Source: CAZMXI01 sp964570205 (GTDB lineage Bacteria > Planctomycetota > Phycisphaerae > Tepidisphaerales > Tepidisphaeraceae). From it: DNA of 7,334 nt. This document shows positions 1-6,401 of the stretch, piece by piece. The notes under the pieces were generated by a model. It did no database searches. It worked only from the letters and a program-made list of their open reading frames with translations, and was not told where the DNA came from. Every line of letters begins with the position of its first letter. Within the stretch, counting starts at the first letter, position 1. The translations under genes and the position numbers were made by a program. Where the stretch lies: contig CAZMXI010000214.1 in the NCBI GenBank assembly GCA_964570205.1, positions 1 through 7,334 on the forward strand. The letters are read 5' to 3'.

Positions 1-368
1 ATGGCGTGCTGCCTCAATGAATTAACCGTTGCCCGGAAGATTGGGCACGCCCGGCGGTCGAATACCCAACCGCCACCCCGCTATTCCCTCCATGTCAACC
101 GACTCGCCAAGTCCCGCTTGATGAGGGTGATCGGCCATGCGACGCTCCAGCACGTCCGGCCGACAAGATCCATGTTCGGTGGCTTCAAAGGTCATAGTAG
201 CAGTGGCCGTCCTCGTCGTCCGTCGCCAACAGCCTGGGCAAGCCGGACCGGCTGCCTATGCATTTCAGGCGACGTTTGCAGTTTGACCGTCGGGCTGCAA
301 TAATACCTTTCAGTCAGGGCCAGCTTGTCACGTCTTCTCTAAGGCCCGGACAATACTGTGGTTGGAGG
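1..368. other. Left-edge region with no supported gene
   Basis: I find no convincing coding sequence here. A plus-strand reading frame covering bases 1-303 has an Arg/Ser/His-rich composition without recognisable motifs. A 57-codon minus-strand frame (195-22) has no Shine-Dalgarno. Short inverted repeats occur, for example GGCGGT/ACCGCC near 54-75, but none has a T-tract. The last part (about 300-368) should hold the leader and promoter of the first U32-like gene. I see only weak -10-like AT-rich hexamers there (for example around 301-306) without a properly spaced -35. Because a gap follows at 369, physical linkage of this stretch to the gene downstream rests on scaffolding. Confidence 0.5.
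364..368 (+). promoter_or_regulatory. Shine-Dalgarno GGAGG of the first U32-like gene, cut from its start by a gap
   Basis: The contig ends in TTGGAGG directly before ten N. The downstream paralogue has the same TTGGAGG followed by five bases and ATG (1424-1434). The right side of the gap begins gcGTGg, matching gcATGg of the paralogue. If the real gap is about three bases, the spacing would be the same five bases, which supports GTG at 381 as the start. Confidence 0.6.
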
Positions 369-378
369 NNNNNNNNNN
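369..378. other. Scaffold gap (10 N)
   Basis: Ten undetermined bases of placeholder length separate a Shine-Dalgarno from the probable start codon of the first U32-like gene. The true length is unknown, so the apparent open frame running across it from upstream has no meaning. Confidence 0.95.
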
Positions 379-380
379 GC

Positions 381-1361
381 GTGGCTGCTCAGGCATCCCT
401 TCAGAGTACGTGCGTGCTGCATCCGGACTGGAGCAAGGCGCAATTCAACTGCTCGGGCATGTTCACGCACCATCCGATGATCCTTAAATTGTTGGAACTG
501 GTTCAGACCGACTACGGCGTGAGGCTGCCGATTGAAGCGATTCACGGGGCGCCGCCAGTGCCCTGGAACGCGGGACGGGTGATGCAGCGGCCGGTGAATC
601 AGAACAGCCTCGCCAACGCGATGCGTCTGGTGGAGGCCGCCGGGATAGGCTATTTCCCCACTTTCACAAACCACCTGCTGGAAGATGGGGATCTGGGCAA
701 CCCGACCTGCAACTTCATCCTCGAAACCATCGCGGCGAAACCGGACCTCAACGGGGTGATCGTCGTGAGCGACAAGCTTTCGGATTACATCCACCGTAGG
801 TATCCGAACTTGCGCCAAGTGGCATCGGTGATTAAGGCCACGCTGGAAGGCGGCCTTCGCAAGCCACAATACTACAATGAGTTAGGGAATCGCTTCTACC
901 GATATGTGGTGGATCCGGACGACAGCCGCGACTTGAAACTGATGGACCAACTCGACCGGGACAAAGCCGAGATCATGCTCAACGAGAGTTGTGTGGCGTT
1001 CTGCCCGGATCGGGCGAGGCACTACCAGGCATATGCTCGGTTGCAGCGCGCCATAGGCACGCCGGATCAACAGGCTGCTCAAGCCGAAGCCGATCGAATT
1101 CGCGCCAGTTGTCGGTCGCCGATGAGCGTCAACTTAGCCGGGCATAACGAGCGAAGCTGCAATATGGAGCGGTCTGAGGTTAAAGCTCTATATGACATGG
1201 GCTTTCGACATTTCAAGCTCCAGGGACGTCTGGACGATCCGTTTACATTTTCGTACGACCTGGTTCGGTTTCTCCTCGAACCTGACATCGCCGCGCCGCG
1301 AACGCAGAAGATGCTCTCGGGTTGGCTGATGTCGGTGTTGGTGATGACCGGCAAGCGATAG
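381..1361 (+). CDS. Peptidase U32-like TIM-barrel protein, paralogue 1
   Basis: Likely a cytoplasmic protein of the U32 'peptidase' superfamily, 326 residues from a GTG start; no signal peptide or membrane segment is visible. Seen: NCSGMF near residue 23, WNAGRV at 62-67, NESCVAFCP with R..HY at 201-215, and FRHFKLQGR at 275-283, which resembles the FK-[IL]-x-GR signature near the end of U32 domains. Cys204-x3-Cys208, Cys244 and Cys260 are shared with the next gene and would suit a [4Fe-4S] cluster. Known: characterised U32 members (UbiU/UbiV, TrhP, RlhA) work in ubiquinone or RNA hydroxylation, and several bind Fe-S; few are proven proteases. The GTG at 381 is chosen because from it residue 24 is the conserved Cys in both paralogues with no gaps. 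The start lies beside a scaffold gap, so a few N-terminal residues are uncertain. The substrate is unknown. The family call is by motif only. Confidence 0.62.
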   Translation: MAAQASLQSTCVLHPDWSKAQFNCSGMFTHHPMILKLLELVQTDYGVRLPIEAIHGAPPVPWNAGRVMQRPVNQNSLANAMRLVEAAGIGYFPTFTNHLLEDGDLGNPTCNFILETIAAKPDLNGVIVVSDKLSDYIHRRYPNLRQVASVIKATLEGGLRKPQYYNELGNRFYRYVVDPDDSRDLKLMDQLDRDKAEIMLNESCVAFCPDRARHYQAYARLQRAIGTPDQQAAQAEADRIRASCRSPMSVNLAGHNERSCNMERSEVKALYDMGFRHFKLQGRLDDPFTFSYDLVRFLLEPDIAAPRTQKMLSGWLMSVLVMTGKR

Positions 1362-1433
1362 CGGTCGCATATCTTCCCAAGACGGCCAGCCGATCATTTC
1401 AGGCCGCGGGAACTTGACAAATTGGAGGCTCGC

Positions 1434-2411
1434 ATGGTGACGGAGACGTTGCCGCAGGGTGTTGCCGCGCTGCATCCGGATTGGCCGGAAGCGCGTTTCA
1501 ATTGCTCGGGGATGTTCACGCATCACCCACTGATTACCCAGCTTGCCGAGCTTATTCGCACGGATTATGGGATTGCCGCGCCCATCGCTGCGATTCACGG
1601 GGCGCCGGCCATCCGGTGGAACGCGGGTCGGGTTATCCGGCAGTGGGGCGATCAGGCAGCGATCACCAGCGCGATCCGGCAGGTCCATGCGCAGGGAATC
1701 GGGTACTTTCCAACCTTCACGAACAACACGATCGAGGACGGGGATATGGGGGATCCGGCTTGCAACTTCATTCTGGAACTGGTTTCGTGCCGCGCGGACA
1801 TCAATGGAGTGATCGTCGTCAACGACAGGTTGTCGGATTACATCCGCCAGCGCTGTCCAGAGTTACGGCAGGTGGCGTCGGTCATCAAGCCGACGCTGGA
1901 AGGCGGTCTGCGCAAGCCATCTTATTACAACGAGTTAGGGAAACGGTTCTTCCGGTACGTGGTCGATCCGGATGACAGCCGCGATCCCAGGCTGATGGAT
2001 CAGTTGGACCGAAGCAAGGCCGAGATCCTGGTCAACGAGAACTGTGTGGCGTTCTGCCCAAACCGAGCAAGGCACTACCGGGCGTACGCGCGGTTACAGC
2101 GAGCGATAGGAACGCCGGACCAGCAGGCAGCGCAGAAAGAGGTGGCCGACGTCGCCGCCAGTTGCCGTTCGCTGTTGAACATGACGCGGGCGGGGCACGG
2201 GGAACGGAGCTGCAACCTGTCACGCGCTGAGGTGAAATCGCTTTATGACATGGGGTTCCGGCATTTCAAGTTGCAGGGGCGGGCGGACGACCCGTTCACG
2301 TATGCGTTCGACCTGACCCGTTTTCTGCTGGAACCGGAGGTGGCCGCTCCGCGGACGCAGAAGATGCTCTCGAGCTGGCTGACGACGATGGTCGTGCCGG
2401 CGGGCCGCTGA
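1434..2411 (+). CDS. Peptidase U32-like TIM-barrel protein, paralogue 2
   Basis: A 325-residue tandem paralogue of the preceding gene: about 211 of 300 aligned positions (residues 21-320) are identical, with no internal insertion or deletion. It starts at ATG 1434, five bases after GGAGG; a TTG twelve bases earlier overlaps the Shine-Dalgarno and is rejected. Motifs match its sister: Cys24, WNAGRV 62-67, YFPTFTN 91-97, EDGD 101-104, Cys110, NENCVAFCP 201-209, Cys244, Cys260 and FRHFKLQGR 275-283. The non-conserved Cys119 and Cys141 occur only here. The best-conserved stretches are 141-230 and 271-280, as expected for a barrel core plus a metal or cofactor site. The 72-bp spacer from the first gene lacks a terminator, so co-transcription is likely. 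Two U32 proteins encoded in tandem recall UbiU-UbiV, which act as a heterodimer, but this protein is not a recognisable UbiU or UbiV. Catalytic role unknown. Confidence 0.65.
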   Translation: MVTETLPQGVAALHPDWPEARFNCSGMFTHHPLITQLAELIRTDYGIAAPIAAIHGAPAIRWNAGRVIRQWGDQAAITSAIRQVHAQGIGYFPTFTNNTIEDGDMGDPACNFILELVSCRADINGVIVVNDRLSDYIRQRCPELRQVASVIKPTLEGGLRKPSYYNELGKRFFRYVVDPDDSRDPRLMDQLDRSKAEILVNENCVAFCPNRARHYRAYARLQRAIGTPDQQAAQKEVADVAASCRSLLNMTRAGHGERSCNLSRAEVKSLYDMGFRHFKLQGRADDPFTYAFDLTRFLLEPEVAAPRTQKMLSSWLTTMVVPAGR

Positions 2412-2488
2412 GGGCAACGGCCAAACGGGGTGGCCGGTAGCGAAGGGGAGATGGCCGCCTTGCAGATCGCTGATCAGGAGGATTCCAC

Positions 2489-4678
2489 ATGCACACGATG
2501 CCGGTTTCGGATCGCCGACGCTTTCTTGGTGCCCTCGGCGCGGGGGCGGTTTCGCTGGGGATGACGCCGTGGCTGTCGCCGCGGGCTGTGCGGGGTGCGG
2601 AGTCGCCGGCAGGGCAGTTGGCGCCGTTGAACCGATTCCCGCGCATGGTGCAGGAGTACTTCGTGCGCCGAGTGCGGCAGATCGAGCAGGCCGGCAACAA
2701 GGCGAGGGACGAGCTGAAGACCAGGGCGGATGCCGAGCGATATGTCGCCACGGTCCGGCAGAAGATTCAGCAGTGCTTCGGGCCATTTCCGGAGAAGACG
2801 CCGCTGAACGCGCGCATCACCGGGACGATCGACCGCGATGCTTATCGAATCGAGAAGGTCATCTTTGAGAGCCGGCCGGGGTTCCTGGTGACCGCGAACC
2901 TGTACATCCCCAAGGGGCGCAATGTGCCTCTGCCGGGGGTGGTGGGCTCGTGCGGGCATTCGAGCAATGGCAAGGCGTATGAAGGGTATCAATCGTTCGC
3001 CCAGGGACTGGCGCGGCAGGGATACGTGACGCTGATCTATGATCCGCTGGGGCAGGGCGAGCGGCTCCAGTATCCGACGAAAGAGCTGAAATCGCGCGTC
3101 GGCGTCGGCGTCCGCGAGCATCTCTACTGCGGCAATCCGCAGTTCCTCGTGGACGAGTTCCTCGGCACGTGGAGGGCGTGGGACGGCANNNNNNNNNNGG
3201 TGAGCCGGGTGGGCGTGGGGGTGGCGGAGCATCTGCTGTGCGGGAACCAGCAGTTCCTGGTGGGGGAGTTCATCGGGTCATGGCGGGCGTGGGATGGGAT
3301 TCGGGCGCTGGATTACCTGCTGAGCCGGCCGGAGGTTGATCCAAAGCACGTGGGCGTCACGGGCAATTCAGGGGGCGGAACAATGACGACCTGGCTGTGC
3401 GGCGTTGAGCAGCGATGGACCATGGCCGCGCCCTCGTGCTTCGTGACCACGTTTCGCCGGAATCTTGAGAACGAGTTGCCGGCCGACACGGAGCAATGTC
3501 CGCCGCGCGCGCTGGCGTTGGGGCTGGACCATGCGGATTTCCTGGCGGCGATGGCGCCCAAGCCTGTGGTCATTCTGGCCCAGGAGAAGGACTTCTTCGA
3601 TGTGCGGGGGGCGACCGAGGCGTTCAATCGGCTCAAGAGGTTGTATGGGCTTCTGGGAGCGGAGCGGAACATAGAGTTGTTCGTCGGTCCGAATCCGCAC
3701 GGCTATTCCAAAGAAAGCCGCGAGGCGATGTATCGCTGGTTCAACCGCGCCACAGGCATATCGGATGCGAAAGAGGAGCCCGCACTGACGATCGAGAAGG
3801 ATGAGACGCTCTGGTGCACGCCGCGCGGGCAGGTGGTTGATCTGAAAAGCCGGCCGGTTTGCGCGTACACCCGCGAAAAATCGCAGAAGCTGGCGGCCGA
3901 GCGCAAGGCGCTGGAGGGCGATGCCTTGCGGCGGGCACTGGCCGACTTGCTGAGGCTGCCGCAGCGGAGCCGGCCGCCGGCATATCGCATCCTGCGGCCG
4001 ATTTCGGGCCGGAAGCATCCTCGCAGGTCGTGCAGCGTCTACGCGGTTGAGACCGAGCCGGGAATTCAGTGTCTGGTTTACATGCCATCGGATGAGCAGC
4101 ACCTGTCGCGGCTACCGAAGGGGCGGGCGCGGGCCGTGCTGTATGTGGCTCATCATTCCAGCGATGCCGAGCTGCGCGAAGAGCCGCTGGTGGCGGAGCT
4201 GATGCGGCAGGAGGTGGACGCGGCTTTCTTCGCCTGCGATGTGCGCGGGATTGGCGAGTCCCGGCCGGATACCTGCGGGCAGAACCAGTTCCTGCTGCCC
4301 TATGGCAGCGACTACTTCTACGCCATTCATTCGATCATGCTGGACCAGCCCTATGTCGGGCGGAAGACGCACGATGTGCTGCGCGTGCTGGACTGGCTGG
4401 CGGCGGCGGGGCACCGGGAGATTCACCTGGCGGGGCGCGGCTGGGGGGCCATCGTCGCGACCTTTGCTGCGGTGCTTTCGCCGCAGGTGACGCAGGTGAC
4501 GTTGAAGAATGCACCGAAATCTTACAGCGAGATCGCCGAGGCGGAGATGTACCGATGGCCGCTCTCGTGCCTGCTGCCGGGGGCGCTGCCGCGGCTTGAT
4601 CTGCCGGACTGCTATCGGGCACTGCGGGAGAAGAAGCTGCGGCAGATCGATGCCTGGGGCGCGATGAGAGAGGCCTGA
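2489..4678 (+). CDS. Tat-exported two-domain alpha/beta-hydrolase, acetylxylan-esterase-like
   Basis: Probably an exported carbohydrate esterase. ATG 2489 follows AGGAGG with a 7-base spacer. The N-terminus has a twin-arginine motif (RRRFLG, residues 9-14) and a hydrophobic stretch to about 29; cleavage is probably near 33-37. Domain 1 (about 100-425) has DPLGQGER, the nucleophile elbow GNSGGG with Ser294, Asp368 in QEKDFFD and His404 in NPHGYS, an intact Ser-Asp-His set typical of AXE1/acetylxylan-esterase-like hydrolases. Domain 2 (about 470-720) keeps a hydrolase-like DVRGIGES (584-591), but its elbow reads GRGWG, with Gly651 where Ser is expected, so it is probably non-catalytic. Ten N interrupt the gene at 3189-3198 and the flanking 32 codons are duplicated (3092-3187 and 3203-3298), almost certainly a scaffolding error. 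Removing one copy gives about 692 residues; residue numbers here are as scaffolded. It ends in TGA with an in-frame TAG next. The exact ester substrate is not determinable; a related peptidase or other esterase is possible. Confidence 0.75.
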   Translation: MHTMPVSDRRRFLGALGAGAVSLGMTPWLSPRAVRGAESPAGQLAPLNRFPRMVQEYFVRRVRQIEQAGNKARDELKTRADAERYVATVRQKIQQCFGPFPEKTPLNARITGTIDRDAYRIEKVIFESRPGFLVTANLYIPKGRNVPLPGVVGSCGHSSNGKAYEGYQSFAQGLARQGYVTLIYDPLGQGERLQYPTKELKSRVGVGVREHLYCGNPQFLVDEFLGTWRAWDGXXXXVSRVGVGVAEHLLCGNQQFLVGEFIGSWRAWDGIRALDYLLSRPEVDPKHVGVTGNSGGGTMTTWLCGVEQRWTMAAPSCFVTTFRRNLENELPADTEQCPPRALALGLDHADFLAAMAPKPVVILAQEKDFFDVRGATEAFNRLKRLYGLLGAERNIELFVGPNPHGYSKESREAMYRWFNRATGISDAKEEPALTIEKDETLWCTPRGQVVDLKSRPVCAYTREKSQKLAAERKALEGDALRRALADLLRLPQRSRPPAYRILRPISGRKHPRRSCSVYAVETEPGIQCLVYMPSDEQHLSRLPKGRARAVLYVAHHSSDAELREEPLVAELMRQEVDAAFFACDVRGIGESRPDTCGQNQFLLPYGSDYFYAIHSIMLDQPYVGRKTHDVLRVLDWLAAAGHREIHLAGRGWGAIVATFAAVLSPQVTQVTLKNAPKSYSEIAEAEMYRWPLSCLLPGALPRLDLPDCYRALREKKLRQIDAWGAMREA
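3092..3298 (+). repeat. Duplicated 32-codon segment flanking a gap (probable assembly artefact)
   Basis: Copy A (3092-3187) and copy B (3203-3298) both encode SRVGVGVxEHLxCGN followed by xQFLVxEFxGxWRAWDG. They agree at 26 of 32 residues but only about 68 of 96 bases. Copy A uses C-ending codons at 19 of 32 positions; copy B uses only 7 and is mostly G-ending, like the rest of the gene. Copy B continues into IRALDYLLSRPEVD as expected for the family, whereas copy A ends one base into the next codon at the gap. Confidence 0.85.
3189..3198. other. Scaffold gap (10 N) inside the hydrolase gene
   Basis: A placeholder run of undetermined bases. The reading frame is the same on both sides only by chance, since the gap length is arbitrary. 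The two contig ends overlap in protein content, so the true gap is probably negative, with nothing missing. Confidence 0.95.
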
Positions 4679-4704
4679 TAGGAAGCAATGGTGCATGCCA
4701 AAGA

Positions 4705-4734
4705 AGAAGCCCCGTGTGACACCACGGGGCTTCT
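4705..4734. terminator. Bidirectional hairpin terminator between convergent genes
   Basis: A perfect 12-bp stem (AGAAGCCCCGTG at 4705-4716 and CACGGGGCTTCT at 4723-4734) encloses the 6-base loop TGACAC. It sits 26 bases past the hydrolase stop and 35 bases past the flotillin stop on the other strand. The minus-strand reading continues into a T-rich tail (cttcttcttt), a good intrinsic terminator for the flotillin operon. The plus-strand tail (ttctcatcgtt) is poorer but usable. Confidence 0.85.
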
Positions 4735-4769
4735 CATCGTTCAGAGGTGGGCGCCGACAGGGCCGCGGG

Positions 4770-6389
4770 TCATGTCTTCTTGCCGGGGATGCGTTCGGCG
4801 GGCTTGGCGACGACGGGCGTCGCCGCGTCGCCGTTGGCTTCGCTTTCGAGCTTGGCCAGGACCTCTGGCACCTGCACGCCGCCGATGTCCTTCATGACCT
4901 GCATCATGGGTGGGAGGGTGCGCGCCATGCTCTGGAGGAAGTTGGAGGTGGCGCTGGAGCCGTTGCCGTTGGCATTGGCATCCCACACGACGACCTTGTC
5001 GAACTTGATGTTGGAGATGGCCTTGGCGGCCGAATCCGCCAGATGGTCCATGTGCTCGAGCATGAGGAGCTGGAACGCCTGCGAGGCGCCGCCGGCGGCT
5101 TCGATGATCTGCCGCAGGCCGTCGCCCTTCTTGGCGAGGATTTCGTACTGGCCTTTGGCCTCGGCTTCGAGCCTGGCGAAGATAGCCGACGCCTCGCCCT
5201 CGGCCTCGATTCGCCGTTTTTCGGCCTCAGCTTCGGCCTCGACGATCTTCTTGGCCTTTTCGGCCTTGGCGGGGGCTTCGAGGGCAGCGCGTTTCTCGGC
5301 CTCGATGCGCTCGGCCTCGGCGAGTGCGGCGCGGGCCATGGCGCGGTTCTGGACCTCGAGAACGGATGCCTCGGCCTCCCGCTTGCGCGTCTCGCCGATC
5401 TGGTAGGCCTCGGCCTGCTTGACCTGCAACTGGGCCTGGGTGGCAACGATCTCGGCCTGGGCGCGGGCTTCGCCGGCGATCGCCTTGGCGTTGGCATCCG
5501 ACATGGTGATGCGCATTTCGCGCTCGGCGTTCTTGACCTGCGTCTCTCGCTCATAAGCCGCCGTCTGTTCGCCGATCTTCTGCTCCTTCTCAAGCTGCGC
5601 CACCCGCACGGCCTGCTCGCGCGCGGCTTCGCGCACGCCGATCTCACGCAGCTTGTTGGCGTTGGCCACCTGCACCAGCTTTTCCTTCTGCGCCTCGGCC
5701 ACGCGGACATCGCCGAGTTTTTCCTGCTCGGCCACGTCGGCGCGGGCCTGCTGGATCGCCTGGCTGGCGGCCTTCTTGCCGATGGCCTCGATGTAGCCCG
5801 AGGCATCGGTGATGTCGGTGATGTTCACGTTGATCAGCACCAGGCCGATCTTCCGCAGCTCGGGCTCCAGCGAGCTCTGGATGTTGTGCAGGAAGGCCTC
5901 GCGGTCGCGGTTAATGTCCTCGATGCGCATCGAGGCGATGACCTGGCGAAGCTGGCCGAAGATGATGTCGCGGGCCTGCTGGGTGATCTGCTGCGTGTCC
6001 AGGCCGAGCAGGCGGATTGATGCGTTCTGCATCACCTCGGGTTCGGTGCCGATGGCGACGGTGAACACGCTGGGCACGTTGACGCGGATATTCTCCATCG
6101 ACAGCGCGTCGGCCAGCGGGATCTCGATCTGGATGGGCTCGAGGCTCAGCCAGTCATAGTCCTGAATGATCGGCCAGACGACCTTGGCGCCGCCATGGAT
6201 GCACTGCGCTGTGCCGACACCCACGCCTTTGCCAAAGATGACCAGCACGCGGTTGCTGGGGCATCGCTTCAGGCGGCGGAGGATCATCTGCGCCGCGCTG
6301 AGGATCACAATGGCGACAAAAATGACCGCGCCCCAGCCGACCATCTGCCAGGCGGTCATGTCCGAGAACTGCGCGAGTGGATACGTCAT
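4770..6389 (-). CDS. floT: Flotillin family protein (SPFH domain membrane scaffold)
   Basis: A 539-residue flotillin, which scaffolds membrane microdomains at the cytoplasmic face and is thought to organise membrane protein complexes and fluidity. Order: a short N-terminal segment, a hydrophobic membrane anchor at about 18-36, the SPFH/PHB domain at about 45-200 (PSNRVLVIFGKG at 44-55, ending near TDITDASGYIEAIGKKAA), then a long Glu/Ala-rich coiled coil at about 205-415 with many EAEA-type repeats, typical of flotillin oligomerisation. The C-terminal part (about 420-510) is followed by an Asn/Gly/Ser-rich linker at 471-482 and a Lys-rich end. Length is close to Bacillus subtilis FloT (about 509). 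Cys43 and Cys63 lie near the anchor. Start ATG 6389 has GGGAGG six bases upstream. It is the second gene of an operon behind an NfeD-like gene, the classic YuaF-FloT pairing. The family call is firm; the symbol is by analogy. Confidence 0.93.
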   Translation of the reverse strand: MTYPLAQFSDMTAWQMVGWGAVIFVAIVILSAAQMILRRLKRCPSNRVLVIFGKGVGVGTAQCIHGGAKVVWPIIQDYDWLSLEPIQIEIPLADALSMENIRVNVPSVFTVAIGTEPEVMQNASIRLLGLDTQQITQQARDIIFGQLRQVIASMRIEDINRDREAFLHNIQSSLEPELRKIGLVLINVNITDITDASGYIEAIGKKAASQAIQQARADVAEQEKLGDVRVAEAQKEKLVQVANANKLREIGVREAAREQAVRVAQLEKEQKIGEQTAAYERETQVKNAEREMRITMSDANAKAIAGEARAQAEIVATQAQLQVKQAEAYQIGETRKREAEASVLEVQNRAMARAALAEAERIEAEKRAALEAPAKAEKAKKIVEAEAEAEKRRIEAEGEASAIFARLEAEAKGQYEILAKKGDGLRQIIEAAGGASQAFQLLMLEHMDHLADSAAKAISNIKFDKVVVWDANANGNGSSATSNFLQSMARTLPPMMQVMKDIGGVQVPEVLAKLESEANGDAATPVVAKPAERIPGKKT

Positions 6390-6395
6390 ATCAGG

Positions 6396-6401
6396 CCTCC
6401 C
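6396..6401 (-). promoter_or_regulatory. Shine-Dalgarno of flotillin filling the intergenic gap
   Basis: On the minus strand the 12 bases between the NfeD-like stop and the flotillin ATG are GGGAGG plus six bases. The site directly abuts the upstream TGA, so terminating ribosomes could re-initiate, implying coupled translation of the two partners. Confidence 0.7.

Noticed and set aside
1..303. Plus-strand frame of 100 codons starting at base 1
   Set aside because: Arg/Ser/His-rich composition, no recognisable motif, and the start at the exact window edge is accidental.
258..380. Upstream extension of the first U32-like gene to 258
   Set aside because: The frame crosses ten N of arbitrary length, and alignment with the paralogue places the start at 381.
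1414..1419. TTGACA before the second U32-like gene, considered as a -35 box
   Set aside because: It lies 15 bases from the start codon, so a -10 at proper spacing would fall inside the coding region.
2418..2436. CGGCCA/TGGCCG hairpin in the spacer before the hydrolase gene, considered as a terminator
   Set aside because: Only 6 bp, no T-tract, and the spacer leads straight into a strong Shine-Dalgarno; read-through is more likely.
2474..3232. 252-codon minus-strand frame opposite the hydrolase start
   Set aside because: It spans the N gap and is antisense to a gene with a Tat signal and catalytic motifs; Arg/Pro/His-rich shadow.
4695..6020. 441-codon plus-strand frame antisense to flotillin, Leu/Gly/Asp-rich
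   Set aside because: It mirrors the Glu/Ala coiled-coil repeats of flotillin in a G+C-rich gene, where the antisense frame lacks stops. No motif, no good start context, and flotillin is unmistakable on the other strand.
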